Shown: positions 17,173 through 25,522 of the stretch, in pieces | Numbering within the stretch: position 1 is the first letter of the stretch | Layout: the number at the start of each line of letters is the position of its first letter | Source of the DNA: an uncultured Odoribacter sp. | Lineage (GTDB): Bacteria > Bacteroidota > Bacteroidia > Bacteroidales > Marinifilaceae | Direction: 5' to 3' | DNA length: 64,000 nucleotides | Assembly: GCA_910578985.1 (NCBI GenBank) | Contig: CAJTSF010000001.1 | Coordinates: 186,001 to 250,000, forward strand | Notes under the pieces: model-generated | Database searches by the model: none | Told to the model about the DNA's origin: nothing | The model's input: only the letters and a program-made list of their open reading frames with translations | Translations under genes and position numbers: made by a program

Positions 17173-20100
17173 TTACAGGAGCATGATACGCGCTTGGATG
17201 ATGCTCAGCAGTTTTTCTTTGAGACTGGCCGCCTGGATGGGTTTTGCCATGTAGGCGTCGAAGCCGTTCTCCATGACGCGCTGTTCGTCGGAGGCGTAGG
17301 CGAAGGCGGTGATTGCCATAACGGGGAGCAAGGGATGGAGTTTCCGGATTTCCGCGATAGCCTCGTAGCCGTCCATGACGGGCATGTTAAGGTCCATGAG
17401 GACGATGTCGGGCACCTCTTCTTTGACCATATCGACGGCTTCCCGGCCATTCCAGGCATGCCGCAGTTCGTAGTCTTCCTTGAGGATGGAATGGAAGAGG
17501 CGGTAGTTGCTGTCGTTGTCTTCCGCGATGAGGATGTGGAGACGCTTGCCTTTGGGCTTGACTTGCTTCTCCTTGTCCTCGGTCTGTTCGGGAGGGTTCA
17601 CGGGGACATAGGGGAGGGTGAACCAGAAGTTGGAGCCTTTCCCCTCTTCGGATTCGACGCCCATCATGCCGTTCATGCTCTCGACGATGCTCTTGCAGAT
17701 GGAGAGTCCCAGCCCGGTGCCCTGGGCGAAGTTGTTCAATTTGACGAAACGGTCGAAGACCTGCCCGATTCTCTCCGCGGGGATGCCGACGCCGGTGTCC
17801 TTGCAGTAGAAATAGAGCATGTTCCCGCGAATCTCATAGCCGAAACGGATTTCGCCCTCCTTGGTGAATTTGACGGCATTGCTCAGGAGGTTGATGATGA
17901 GCTGCGAGAAGCGGTTTTTCTCCATGCGCACGAAGCATTCGGGGAGTGCCGGCTCGAAAATCAGTTTCACTCTCCCGCCTGCCAGTTTCAGGTGCATGGT
18001 GCCCTGGAGGGCAATCAGCACTTCGTTCAACTCGAGGTCGGTGTAAACGAATTCCAGGGTTCCCGCTTCGATTTTGGACAGGTCGAGGATGTCGGTAATC
18101 AACTGCAACAGGAGGGCGTTGTTGCTCTCGATGATATGTACGTATTCTTGTTTCTCTTCAGGGTCTTCGACTATGGGCAAGAGACTGGAGAAACCGACAA
18201 TGGCGTTGAGGGGGGTGCGGATTTCATGGCTCATGTTGGCGAGGAAGGCGGATTTGAGCTTGTTGGACTCTTCCGCCTTGTGCTTGGCATTGATGAGGTT
18301 CTCTTCCATCATTTTGCGCTGGGTGATAATCACCGAGGAACCGACGAGTCCCAAGGGATTGCCATACTCATCGCGCACGTCGATGGTGGCACGCGCCTCT
18401 ATCCAGTCCATTTTCCACAATCCCTGCACGTCGCGGCTGAATACGCGGTATTCTTCCTTGACTTTGGAGCACTTTCCCGCCACGAGGTCCGAATACGCCT
18501 GGCGCACCCGCTCACGGTCTTCTTTGTGTATCTTGGCAAAATACTGCGTGTCGGGCACCGACAGCTGCTGGTCGTTCACCAATTCCGTCTCCAGCCCGCC
18601 CTGCACGACGCGATTGACATCGCACAGGATGGCGCGCCGCTTCAAATCCCACTTCCACGGGGTGATGTTGGAAACCTCCAGCGCCATGGCGAGTTTGTGG
18701 TTGATGGAATCCAGTTGGAGCTGCGTCTTGTGCAGTTCCGTGCTGTCCATGCCGAAGAGGTCCACGCAATCGGGTTTGGTGGAGAAAGTGAGGACGATAT
18801 TGACGTAAGTGTCGTTATGTTCCTGGTAATAGGTGAACGAGAGCGGTTTTTTCTCCCGGTCCATGATGCGGAAGAAGTGGATGAAGGTTTTGTAGTTCTT
18901 CCCCATGCAGTCGCTCAATTTCTTGCCTATGACCTCTTCCGTCCGCCCGGTTATCTCGAAATAGCGGTTGTTCACCTGGCAAATCTGCGCATCCACAATC
19001 CTGCCTTCGTCGTCGCGGATGAGTTTCTCGCGGCTGAACGTCACCGGCATATTGGAAAACAGGCTCACCAGTTCCTGCGTGGTCTCGATTTCCTTTTGCT
19101 GAGCCTTGCGCATGGCTTTCATCGTCTTCAGGCGATTGCTCTGGTAGAAATACAGGAGGAGCAGGATGATTGAGGAGAGGCTCACCATAATGACCGCCCA
19201 GTGCCTGCTCCAATAGCTCTGCGGACGGTTCAGGAAGATGGAGCCCGACGGACACATCTCCGTCGTGAAGCCGTTCTGTTCCAGAGTCGGGTAATCGAAT
19301 ATGGGATATGCCTCCGGCACATAAAAGGGGATGTCTCTGGGCTGTTCCCCTGCAAGCACCTGTCCCACCACTTCCAGCAGGCGGGCGTTGTAATCGTCCT
19401 GCTTGTGGAAATAGCCGCCCACCATCATGCTCCCGGACAATGCCGCCCCCTCGAGGGCGAAAACGGGCAGCGGGGTATTGGCGATGACCTGGTAGCCGTT
19501 CGCCACAAGAACGCTGTGCCCGCGAAAGTTACGTCGCACGAACCACGAGGCGAAAAGCACTCCTGTCTTCTGTATATCCATCTTTTCCAAGCGCATCATC
19601 AGGGAGTCCGTCGAGACGTGCTCCGCAGCGATATATTCGTATTTCATTTCCGGATAGGAGTATCGCAGCAGTTCCTGGAGGTCGTAGTCGAGCTGCCGGT
19701 TCACGTAGCGCGTGTCGCCCAGCACCACCAAGGAATTCATCTCGGGAAGCAGGCGGCGCATGATTTGAAGAGTGCGGTCGATGTTGCACCTCGCCTGAAG
19801 GACGGTGATGTTGTAGTCCGGTTTCAGTGTCGAAAAAGACACTTTCTCATTGGAAGGGATGGGGCGCTTGTTCATATAGGTCTCCAAGGGCGCGAAGAAA
19901 TCCCGCTCCGTGCACAGGATGAGGGGAATCTCCTCTCCCCAATGTTCCTTGAGGTCCTCTCCCAGCATGAGCGCCGATGCGCCCAGAAACACAATCGCCT
20001 TAGGGGGATAATGGTATTGCCGGAAAAGGAACTGGCTGTAATCTTTCAGATTAAGCGAATCCTCTATCAACAGGACGTTCATGTGCTCCAGATAAATGTC

Positions 20101-20304
20101 CACATCCGGTTTGGAAGCGATGTATTTCCGCAGGGGATTGATGATTGCCATGCTCCATGGCATGTCCGACGTGTAGCTGTTGATGACCAACAAATAGTCT
20201 TTCTGAGGTTCATTCAGCCTCGGACCGGCAAACACTTCCGCCGGCAACATGGTTAATCCTGCAATTGCCCATAAAATCAATTGCCTAATTATAAACCGTT
20301 TCAT
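17173..20304 (-). CDS. Hybrid sensor histidine kinase with periplasmic ABC-substrate-binding-like sensor
   Basis: 1043 residues from the ATG at 20304 (MKRFIIRQLILWAIAG, a signal sequence). The frame continues to 20403, but a promoter box at 20325-20332 lies in the extension. Residues ~30-360 resemble the periplasmic binding-protein fold of ABC_sub_bind type (YLLVINSYTSDMPWSMAIIN; PKAIVFLGASAL; MNSLVVLGDTRYVN). One membrane helix follows at about 369-387, then two PAS-like regions, a HisKA domain with phospho-acceptor His693 (NMSHEIRTPLN), an HATPase (DTGVGIP, GTGLGLSI) and a receiver with Asp971 (LMDLNMPVMDG). No output DNA-binding domain is present, so a phosphotransfer partner elsewhere is likely. 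The ligand is unknown. Confidence 0.93.
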   Translation of the reverse strand: MKRFIIRQLILWAIAGLTMLPAEVFAGPRLNEPQKDYLLVINSYTSDMPWSMAIINPLRKYIASKPDVDIYLEHMNVLLIEDSLNLKDYSQFLFRQYHYPPKAIVFLGASALMLGEDLKEHWGEEIPLILCTERDFFAPLETYMNKRPIPSNEKVSFSTLKPDYNITVLQARCNIDRTLQIMRRLLPEMNSLVVLGDTRYVNRQLDYDLQELLRYSYPEMKYEYIAAEHVSTDSLMMRLEKMDIQKTGVLFASWFVRRNFRGHSVLVANGYQVIANTPLPVFALEGAALSGSMMVGGYFHKQDDYNARLLEVVGQVLAGEQPRDIPFYVPEAYPIFDYPTLEQNGFTTEMCPSGSIFLNRPQSYWSRHWAVIMVSLSSIILLLLYFYQSNRLKTMKAMRKAQQKEIETTQELVSLFSNMPVTFSREKLIRDDEGRIVDAQICQVNNRYFEITGRTEEVIGKKLSDCMGKNYKTFIHFFRIMDREKKPLSFTYYQEHNDTYVNIVLTFSTKPDCVDLFGMDSTELHKTQLQLDSINHKLAMALEVSNITPWKWDLKRRAILCDVNRVVQGGLETELVNDQQLSVPDTQYFAKIHKEDRERVRQAYSDLVAGKCSKVKEEYRVFSRDVQGLWKMDWIEARATIDVRDEYGNPLGLVGSSVIITQRKMMEENLINAKHKAEESNKLKSAFLANMSHEIRTPLNAIVGFSSLLPIVEDPEEKQEYVHIIESNNALLLQLITDILDLSKIEAGTLEFVYTDLELNEVLIALQGTMHLKLAGGRVKLIFEPALPECFVRMEKNRFSQLIINLLSNAVKFTKEGEIRFGYEIRGNMLYFYCKDTGVGIPAERIGQVFDRFVKLNNFAQGTGLGLSICKSIVESMNGMMGVESEEGKGSNFWFTLPYVPVNPPEQTEDKEKQVKPKGKRLHILIAEDNDSNYRLFHSILKEDYELRHAWNGREAVDMVKEEVPDIVLMDLNMPVMDGYEAIAEIRKLHPLLPVMAITAFAYASDEQRVMENGFDAYMAKPIQAASLKEKLLSIIQARIMLL

Positions 20305-20324
20305 CTCTTTAATAAAATAATGTG

Positions 20325-20332
20325 CAAAAATA
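20325..20332 (-). promoter_or_regulatory. Promoter -7 box (TATTTTTG) for the hybrid kinase operon
   Basis: The minus strand reads TATTTTTG, 20 nt before the ATG at 20304. Confidence 0.5.
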
Positions 20333-20364
20333 ACAAGTTTTTGCGTCATATAGAAAAATAAGGA

Positions 20365-20398
20365 ACAAAAAAGAGGACAGCCCTTTCGGGCTATCCTC
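20365..20398 (-). terminator. Rho-independent terminator after groEL
   Basis: On the minus strand GAGGATAGCCC pairs with GGGCTGTCCTC around a GAAA tetraloop (20373-20398, one G-T pair), followed by six Ts. Confidence 0.88.
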
Positions 20399-20422
20399 CG
20401 CATATGAATGGTCGCAACCGGA

Positions 20423-22054
20423 TTACATCATCCCCGGCATGCCGCCGCCCATGCCTGCCGGCATCGCGGGTTCATCCTTTTTCTCTTCCACGAGCACGCA
20501 TTCGGTGGTCAGGAACATGCCGGCAATGGAAGCGGCATTTTCCAGCGCCACGCGGGTCACTTTCTTCGGGTCGATGACTCCGGCAGCCTTCAGGTCTTCA
20601 TAGATGTCCTTGCGGGCGTTATAACCGAAGTCGCCTTTCCCTTCGCGCACCTTGTTCACCACAACGGCACCCTCGACGCCTGCGTTATAGGCAATCTGGC
20701 GCAACGGCTCCTCAATGGCACGACGAATGATTTCAATACCGGTGGTTTCGTCCTCGGTCTCGCCTTTCAGGCCTTCCAATGCTGCCTGGGCACGGATGTA
20801 AGCCACGCCGCCGCCCGGAACGATACCCTCCTCGCTGGCGGCACGCGTTGCATGCAGGGCGTCATCGATGCGGTCTTTCTTCTCTTTCATCTCCACTTCG
20901 GAAGCGGCGCCGACATACAGCACTGCCACTCCGCCCGCCAGTTTCGCCAGACGCTCTTTCAGTTTCTCCTTGTCGTAATCGGAAGTCGAATTCTCAATCA
21001 ACTTCTTGATTTGCTCGATGCGTTCCTGCACCATCTCTTTCTGTCCGGCACCCTTCACGATGGTCGTGTTCTCTTTGTCGATGGTCACCTTGTCGGCACG
21101 TCCCAGCATATCGATGGTCAGGTTTTCCAGTTTCAAGCCCTTATCCTCGGAAGTCACCACACCGCCGGTCAGAATGGCGATGTCCTCCAGCATCTCTTTC
21201 CGGCGGTCACCGAATCCCGGAGCCTTGACGGCAGCGATTTTCAGGGAACCTCTCAAGCGGTTCACCACCAGAGTCGCCAACGCCTCGCTTTCCACATCCT
21301 CGGCGATAATCAGCAGGGCGCGTCCCGACTGTGCCACCGGCTCCAGCACGGGCAACAATTCCTTCATGGAAGAGATTTTCTTGTCGTAGAGCAGAATGTA
21401 CGGATTCTCGAACTCGCACACCATCTTCTCGCTGTCGGTCACGAAATAAGGAGAGATATACCCTCTGTCGAACTGCATGCCGCCCACGGTCTTTACCTCC
21501 GTCTCCGTGCCTTTCGCCTCTTCCACGGTGATGACGCCTTCGATGCCCACCTCTTCCATCGCTTCCGCAATCAGGTTACCGATGGTTTCGTCGCCGTTGG
21601 CAGAGATACGTCCCACCTGGCGGATTTTCTCGAAGTTGTTGCCGACCTCCTCTTTCTGTCCTTCCAGATGCTTCACGACAGCGGCCACCGCTTTGTCGAT
21701 ACCCCTTTTCAGTTCCATCGGGTTCGCGCCGGCAGTCACATTCTTCAATCCCACGTTGATGATGGCCTGGGCAAGAATCGTGGCGGTCGTCGTTCCGTCG
21801 CCGGCATCGTCGCCCGTCTTGGAAGCCACCTCTTTCACCATCTGCGCGCCGATATTGGCGTAAGCGTCGGACAACTCGATTTCCTTCGCCACGCTCACCC
21901 CGTCCTTCGTGATGTGCGGAGCGCCGAATTTCTTCTCGATGACCACATTCCGGCCCTTCGGTCCGAGGGTCACTTTCACTGCGTTAGCCAGTTCGTCCAC
22001 GCCTTTCTTCATCAGGTCGCGGGCTTCCGTATTGAATTTTATCTCTTTTGCCAT
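20423..22054 (-). CDS. groL: Chaperonin GroEL (60 kDa)
   Basis: 543 residues, full length. Typical blocks: VKVTLGPKGRNVVIEKKFGAP cut here to its core LGPKGRNVVIEK, GDGTTTATILAQAI, and the C-terminal Gly-Met tail GGGMPGMM. It forms the double-ring ATP-dependent folding chamber with GroES. It follows groES by 31 nt in one operon and ends at a strong terminator. Confidence 0.99.
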   Translation of the reverse strand: MAKEIKFNTEARDLMKKGVDELANAVKVTLGPKGRNVVIEKKFGAPHITKDGVSVAKEIELSDAYANIGAQMVKEVASKTGDDAGDGTTTATILAQAIINVGLKNVTAGANPMELKRGIDKAVAAVVKHLEGQKEEVGNNFEKIRQVGRISANGDETIGNLIAEAMEEVGIEGVITVEEAKGTETEVKTVGGMQFDRGYISPYFVTDSEKMVCEFENPYILLYDKKISSMKELLPVLEPVAQSGRALLIIAEDVESEALATLVVNRLRGSLKIAAVKAPGFGDRRKEMLEDIAILTGGVVTSEDKGLKLENLTIDMLGRADKVTIDKENTTIVKGAGQKEMVQERIEQIKKLIENSTSDYDKEKLKERLAKLAGGVAVLYVGAASEVEMKEKKDRIDDALHATRAASEEGIVPGGGVAYIRAQAALEGLKGETEDETTGIEIIRRAIEEPLRQIAYNAGVEGAVVVNKVREGKGDFGYNARKDIYEDLKAAGVIDPKKVTRVALENAASIAGMFLTTECVLVEEKKDEPAMPAGMGGGMPGMM

Positions 22055-22085
22055 AGTATTTCTTGATTTAAAATGAACAATCCGT

Positions 22086-22355
22086 TTACAATATCACCAA
22101 AACATCACTCTGGTTCATCACCAGATACTTCTTGTCGTCAATGTGCAACTCTGTGCCGGAATACTTGCCGAACAGCACCGTATCGCCGACCTGCACCTCC
22201 ATCGGTTCGTCCGCCTTGCCGTTGCCGACAGCGATGACAGTCCCCTTCTGCGGTTTCTCCTGGGCGGTATCGGGGATGATGATTCCGCCTTTTGTTACAG
22301 TCTCTGCTTCAACAGGCTCAACAATCACTTTGTTAAGAACGGTTTTCAGTGTCAT
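22086..22355 (-). CDS. groES: Co-chaperonin GroES (10 kDa)
   Basis: 89 residues with the GroES pattern: KVIVEPVEAETVTKGGIIIP, then GTVIAVGNG and DTVLFGKYSGTEL (mobile-loop and beta-barrel segments). It caps the GroEL cavity. No CIRCE element is visible upstream. Confidence 0.98.
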   Translation of the reverse strand: MTLKTVLNKVIVEPVEAETVTKGGIIIPDTAQEKPQKGTVIAVGNGKADEPMEVQVGDTVLFGKYSGTELHIDDKKYLVMNQSDVLVIL

Positions 22356-22450
22356 AATATTACGTTTTTAGTTTATGATAAATTCAACTTACACGACAGA
22401 AACTATCATAATCCGTGCCAAAATCACAAAAATGGCAATCTGTCATACAT

Positions 22451-22491
22451 AAAAAGAAAGAGGTGTCAGCATGACTGACATGCTGACACCT
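22451..22491 (-). terminator. Rho-independent terminator after secG
   Basis: A perfect 13-bp stem (AGGTGTCAGCATG at 22461-22473 with its complement at 22479-22491) and 5-nt loop is followed on the minus strand by TTTCTTTTT. Confidence 0.88.
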
Positions 22492-22514
22492 CCCTATGCG
22501 GTATCTCTGCCGGA

Positions 22515-22868
22515 TTATTCCGCGGGCGTTTCCGCCGGAACCTCTGCCGGCGCCTCACTGCCGACGCCCGGGAAAGAGGGTATCGTCTGCTGCACGGGCT
22601 GCGCGTTGATTTGGTTCTGGATGGCGGACTGTCCGTTGTTCTCTCCCCGGTCGATGAAGAACACCACCACGATGCAAAGCACCATCATGGCGCCTGCCAG
22701 CGTCCAGGTCGCTTTCTCCAGAAAATCGGTCGTCCTGCGGACGCCCATAATCTGGTTCGAGGATGCGAAAGAGGAAGCCAAACCGCCCCCCTTGGAGTTT
22801 TGTACCAATACAATCAATATCAATAAAAGGCAGATAATGAATACTAAAACAGAAATTGCGGTGTACAT
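22515..22868 (-). CDS. secG: Preprotein translocase subunit SecG
   Basis: 117 residues with two membrane helices (VLVFIICLLLILIVLVQ and WTLAGAMMVLCIVVVFFI) flanking the conserved NSKGGGLASSF loop. The C-terminus is an Ala/Pro/Glu-rich tail (EAPAEVPAETPAE). Component of SecYEG. It begins 2 nt after the stop of the TPR gene, so the two are translationally close. Confidence 0.95.
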   Translation of the reverse strand: MYTAISVLVFIICLLLILIVLVQNSKGGGLASSFASSNQIMGVRRTTDFLEKATWTLAGAMMVLCIVVVFFIDRGENNGQSAIQNQINAQPVQQTIPSFPGVGSEAPAEVPAETPAE

Positions 22869-22870
22869 GG

Positions 22871-23575
22871 TTATTTCAAATTATTAATGTTTGCTCTAAT
22901 CTCTTGAATTCGGTTTGCAAAGTAAATACTTTTTTCCGGATATTTCAAACTTAATTTCTGATAAGTTGCAATCGCTTTGTCATATAATTTCTGGCGCATA
23001 TATATTTTCGCCAGCGTCTCGCTGAAAAGTTCCTCTTTCGGATAAGGGTTTTCCTTCGACAGGTCGCGCATATCCGTCGGCATGTCCGTCAATTTCGGCA
23101 TCTTCTTGCCCGAACGGATAAAATCCTCGATCAGCTCCTCCCGCGGCTTCTCCGTCCTCCGTCTCGGCATCTCCGCCGTCAGCGGCTCATCCTCCTCATC
23201 CAGGTTCAGGTCGAGCGTCCGGGCGACAGTCTTCCGGACGGGCGCAGGCGCCGCCACAGGCTCCGGTATGACAGGCGGGGCTACGGGCGTCTCCGCTTCC
23301 GGCACCCTCACCGGCTCCGCGGGAACCGCATAGAAATCCTCCTCCTGCAGATTCAGGTAACGCAACAACTGCTTGCGGTCCGTGATATGCACCGTTCCCT
23401 TCGCCAGCTCGCGCGGGAAACGCAGGCTCTTCTGCACATACAAGGCTTTCAGGTACAACATCCGCACCACCTGGAAATAGGGATAGCGCTCCACGAGGGA
23501 TTCCAGTTCCTGCAATTCCTCGTACTCCATCTCCTCCGGATGTCGCATCCATTCTGCCAGCCTGAAACGGTCCAT
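22871..23575 (-). CDS. Bacteroidetes conserved protein with C-terminal TPR unit, lptE-secG operon
   Basis: 234 residues, no signal peptide. The N-terminal 80 residues are helical (EELQELESLVERYPYFQVVR), the middle is Pro/Ala-rich and probably disordered (VAPPVIPEPVAAPAPVRK), and the C-terminus has one clear tetratricopeptide unit (LAKIYMRQKLYDKAIATYQK LSLKYPE). The function is unknown. Its fixed place between lptE and secG in Bacteroidetes suggests a link with envelope biogenesis; this is inference from position only. Confidence 0.85.
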   Translation of the reverse strand: MDRFRLAEWMRHPEEMEYEELQELESLVERYPYFQVVRMLYLKALYVQKSLRFPRELAKGTVHITDRKQLLRYLNLQEEDFYAVPAEPVRVPEAETPVAPPVIPEPVAAPAPVRKTVARTLDLNLDEEDEPLTAEMPRRRTEKPREELIEDFIRSGKKMPKLTDMPTDMRDLSKENPYPKEELFSETLAKIYMRQKLYDKAIATYQKLSLKYPEKSIYFANRIQEIRANINNLK

Positions 23576-23578
23576 TTT

Positions 23579-24106
23579 CTACCAGTTCACGATTGCCTTA
23601 TTATAAATATCCTCGATGATTTTATCCAGAATCTCCTCAATCAGCGACTCTTCCACGGAGTTGAAATCCGCATCCGTCGAATAGTCCGCATAATTGGAAA
23701 AAGTGGATGAAAAATCATATTTGTCATCTATCACATTCGTATATTTCACCCGGATGCCGATGGTCAGGCGGTTCGATGCCGCCACCTCTTCCGACGTGAT
23801 ATTGATGGGGCGCTGGGAATACTCCGTGATCTGCCCCTCGAAACGGATATCCCCGTCGTTGTCCGTCAGCTGCGTCAATCCGGTCTTCTGCCGCATGTAC
23901 TCCGTCAGTTTTTCCGTGAACGTGTCGCTGAGGGTAGGCATCACCAACGGTGCCTTGTTCGGGAAATAATCCACGGAAAAGGTCTTCACCCGCGGGTCCA
24001 GCGAACCGCCGCTCATGTTATAGGTCACCGTCACCCCCAGGAAGCGGCATGCCGTACAGCACAACGCCACCGCGACCCACACCAAAATTAAACTTCTCTT
24101 CAACAT
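23579..24106 (-). CDS. lptE: LptE-family LPS-assembly lipoprotein
   Basis: 175 residues. A short lipoprotein signal with lipobox CTAC (lipidated Cys at about residue 20) is followed by the LptE-type segment VTVTYNMSGGSLDPRVKTFS and FPNKAPLVMPTLSDTFTEKL. The partner of the LptD barrel in placing lipopolysaccharide in the outer membrane. It has its own promoter box at 24130-24137 and an AAGGGG ribosome-binding site. Confidence 0.9.
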   Translation of the reverse strand: MLKRSLILVWVAVALCCTACRFLGVTVTYNMSGGSLDPRVKTFSVDYFPNKAPLVMPTLSDTFTEKLTEYMRQKTGLTQLTDNDGDIRFEGQITEYSQRPINITSEEVAASNRLTIGIRVKYTNVIDDKYDFSSTFSNYADYSTDADFNSVEESLIEEILDKIIEDIYNKAIVNW

Positions 24107-24129
24107 CTGTTCCCCTTGATTATCATCCG

Positions 24130-24137
24130 CAAATATA
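24130..24137 (-). promoter_or_regulatory. Promoter -7 box (TATATTTG) for lptE-TPR-secG
   Basis: The minus strand reads TATATTTG, 24 nt before the lptE ATG and inside the 68-nt gap after the sigma-54 regulator. Confidence 0.55.
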
Positions 24138-24174
24138 AAGATTTATAGGATAAGGTTAAGGATAACGGGCAAAA

Positions 24175-25386
24175 TTAATTTTCAAGGTGGTATTCCTTCA
24201 GTTTCCGGTACAGCGTACGCTCCGAAATTCCCAAATCCCTGGCTGCCAATTTGCGTTTGTGGTTATTCTTTTCCAATGCCTTCAAAATCATCTCCTTCTC
24301 TTTTTCCTCGAGCGAGAAAGACTCCTCGATAACCGCCTCCGACTCCTGCACGGCATCCTCCCGGCGGGCAAACACCGGCGGGGTGTCGTAAGCGTGGTGC
24401 AGCACCAGCGAGGTCCCCGGCGAACTCACCGCCTCATGCACCGCCTCCGCGTCCGGCTCGCGCTGCATCAGGTCGTACACCAGCCGCTTCAAGTCGTTCA
24501 TGTCCTTCTTCATGTCGAACAGGATTTTATACAGAATCTCCCGTTCCGAAGCAAACCCGCCGTCCGCCGGCTCATGTCCCGCCACCGTCGGCAGCAGCAC
24601 CTCAGCGTCCGGCAGATACTTCTTCAGCGTCAGCGCATCCACCGACCGCTCCCGCTCGATGATGGAGACCTGCTCCGTCACATTCTTCAACTGCCGCACA
24701 TTCCCGGGCCATCGGAACGCCTTCAACACCTGCACCGCGTCCTCCGTCAGACGCACCGCAGGCATCCGGTAGCGCTCCGCGAAATCCGCCGCAAACTTCC
24801 GGAACAGCAACGGGATATCCTCCTGCCGCTCCCGCAAGGGAGGCACCATGATGGGTATCGTGTTCAGGCGGTAAAACAAATCCTCCCGGAACTTCCCGTT
24901 CCTCACCGCGTCCGGAATATTCAGGTTCGTGGCGGCAATCACCCGCACGTTCGTCTTCTGCACCTTGGAAGACCCCACCCGGATAAACTCCCCGCTCTCC
25001 AGCACCCTCAACAGCCGCGCCTGCGTCGCCAGGGGCAACTCCCCCACCTCGTCCAGGAATATCGTCCCTCCGTCCGTCACCTCAAAATACCCCTTGCGGT
25101 CGGACACCGCCCCCGTGAACGCACCCTTCTCGTGCCCGAACAGCTCCGAGTCGATGGTCCCCTCAGGTATCGCCCCGCAATTCACCGCAATATACGGCGC
25201 ATGCTTCCGCACACTATACGCATGGATGATACGCGGAAATATCTCCTTCCCCGCACCGCTCTCCCCCGTAATCAGCACCGAAAGATCCGTCGGCGCCACC
25301 TGGATGGCGACATCGATGGCACGGTTCAGGCTCGCCGTATTCCCAATAATCTCAAAACGCTGCTTGATGGCTTGAATATCTTCCAT
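24175..25386 (-). CDS. Sigma-54-dependent transcriptional activator without receiver domain
   Basis: 403 residues from the ATG at 25386, chosen because it has a good GGAGG site and because a promoter box at 25411-25418 lies in the longer frame. The AAA+ domain starts almost at the N-terminus: Walker A GESGAGKE (41-48), the sigma-54-contacting GAFTGA (88-93), Walker B IFLDEV, and RWPGNVRQLKN. A Fis-type HTH closes the protein (NHKRKLAARDLGISERTLYR). With no receiver or PAS domain, its activity is not controlled by a cognate kinase through phosphorylation. Position ahead of lptE-secG is typical of Bacteroidetes; its targets are not visible here. Confidence 0.94.
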   Translation of the reverse strand: MEDIQAIKQRFEIIGNTASLNRAIDVAIQVAPTDLSVLITGESGAGKEIFPRIIHAYSVRKHAPYIAVNCGAIPEGTIDSELFGHEKGAFTGAVSDRKGYFEVTDGGTIFLDEVGELPLATQARLLRVLESGEFIRVGSSKVQKTNVRVIAATNLNIPDAVRNGKFREDLFYRLNTIPIMVPPLRERQEDIPLLFRKFAADFAERYRMPAVRLTEDAVQVLKAFRWPGNVRQLKNVTEQVSIIERERSVDALTLKKYLPDAEVLLPTVAGHEPADGGFASEREILYKILFDMKKDMNDLKRLVYDLMQREPDAEAVHEAVSSPGTSLVLHHAYDTPPVFARREDAVQESEAVIEESFSLEEKEKEMILKALEKNNHKRKLAARDLGISERTLYRKLKEYHLEN

Positions 25387-25410
25387 AATCCCTCCTTTCG
25401 CAATTTCCTG

Positions 25411-25418
25411 CAAAGATA
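25411..25418 (-). promoter_or_regulatory. Promoter -7 box (TATCTTTG) for the sigma-54 regulator
   Basis: The minus strand reads TATCTTTG, 25 nt before the ATG at 25386. Confidence 0.6.
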
Positions 25419-25449
25419 CAATTTTTTGACTAAAATGCAGCAAGCCGAT

Positions 25450-25506
25450 AAATTATGCGAATCACATAATTCGATTTGCATAATTCGAAACGAATAATTA
25501 CCTTTG
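25450..25506 (+). promoter_or_regulatory. Full promoter with repeated AT-rich operator-like boxes ahead of the AAA ATPase operon
   Basis: TTTG (25475-25478) and TACCTTTG (25499-25506) are separated by exactly 20 nt, a complete Bacteroidetes promoter. Around the -33 element CATAATTCGA occurs twice in direct orientation, and AATTATGCGAAT upstream is an inverted, one-mismatch copy of ATTTGCATAATT. Such repeats over a promoter suggest a dimeric repressor or activator site; the regulator is unknown. Confidence 0.6.
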
Positions 25507-25522
25507 CCGAAAAGTAACCGAC

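Noticed and set aside
22403..22420. Possible sigma-54 promoter (TGGCACG at 22414-22420, minus strand) upstream of groES, tempting because a sigma-54 activator is encoded nearby
   Set aside because: The -24-like half is good, but where the invariant GC of the -12 element should be, 10 nt later, the sequence reads GA. One half-site is not enough.
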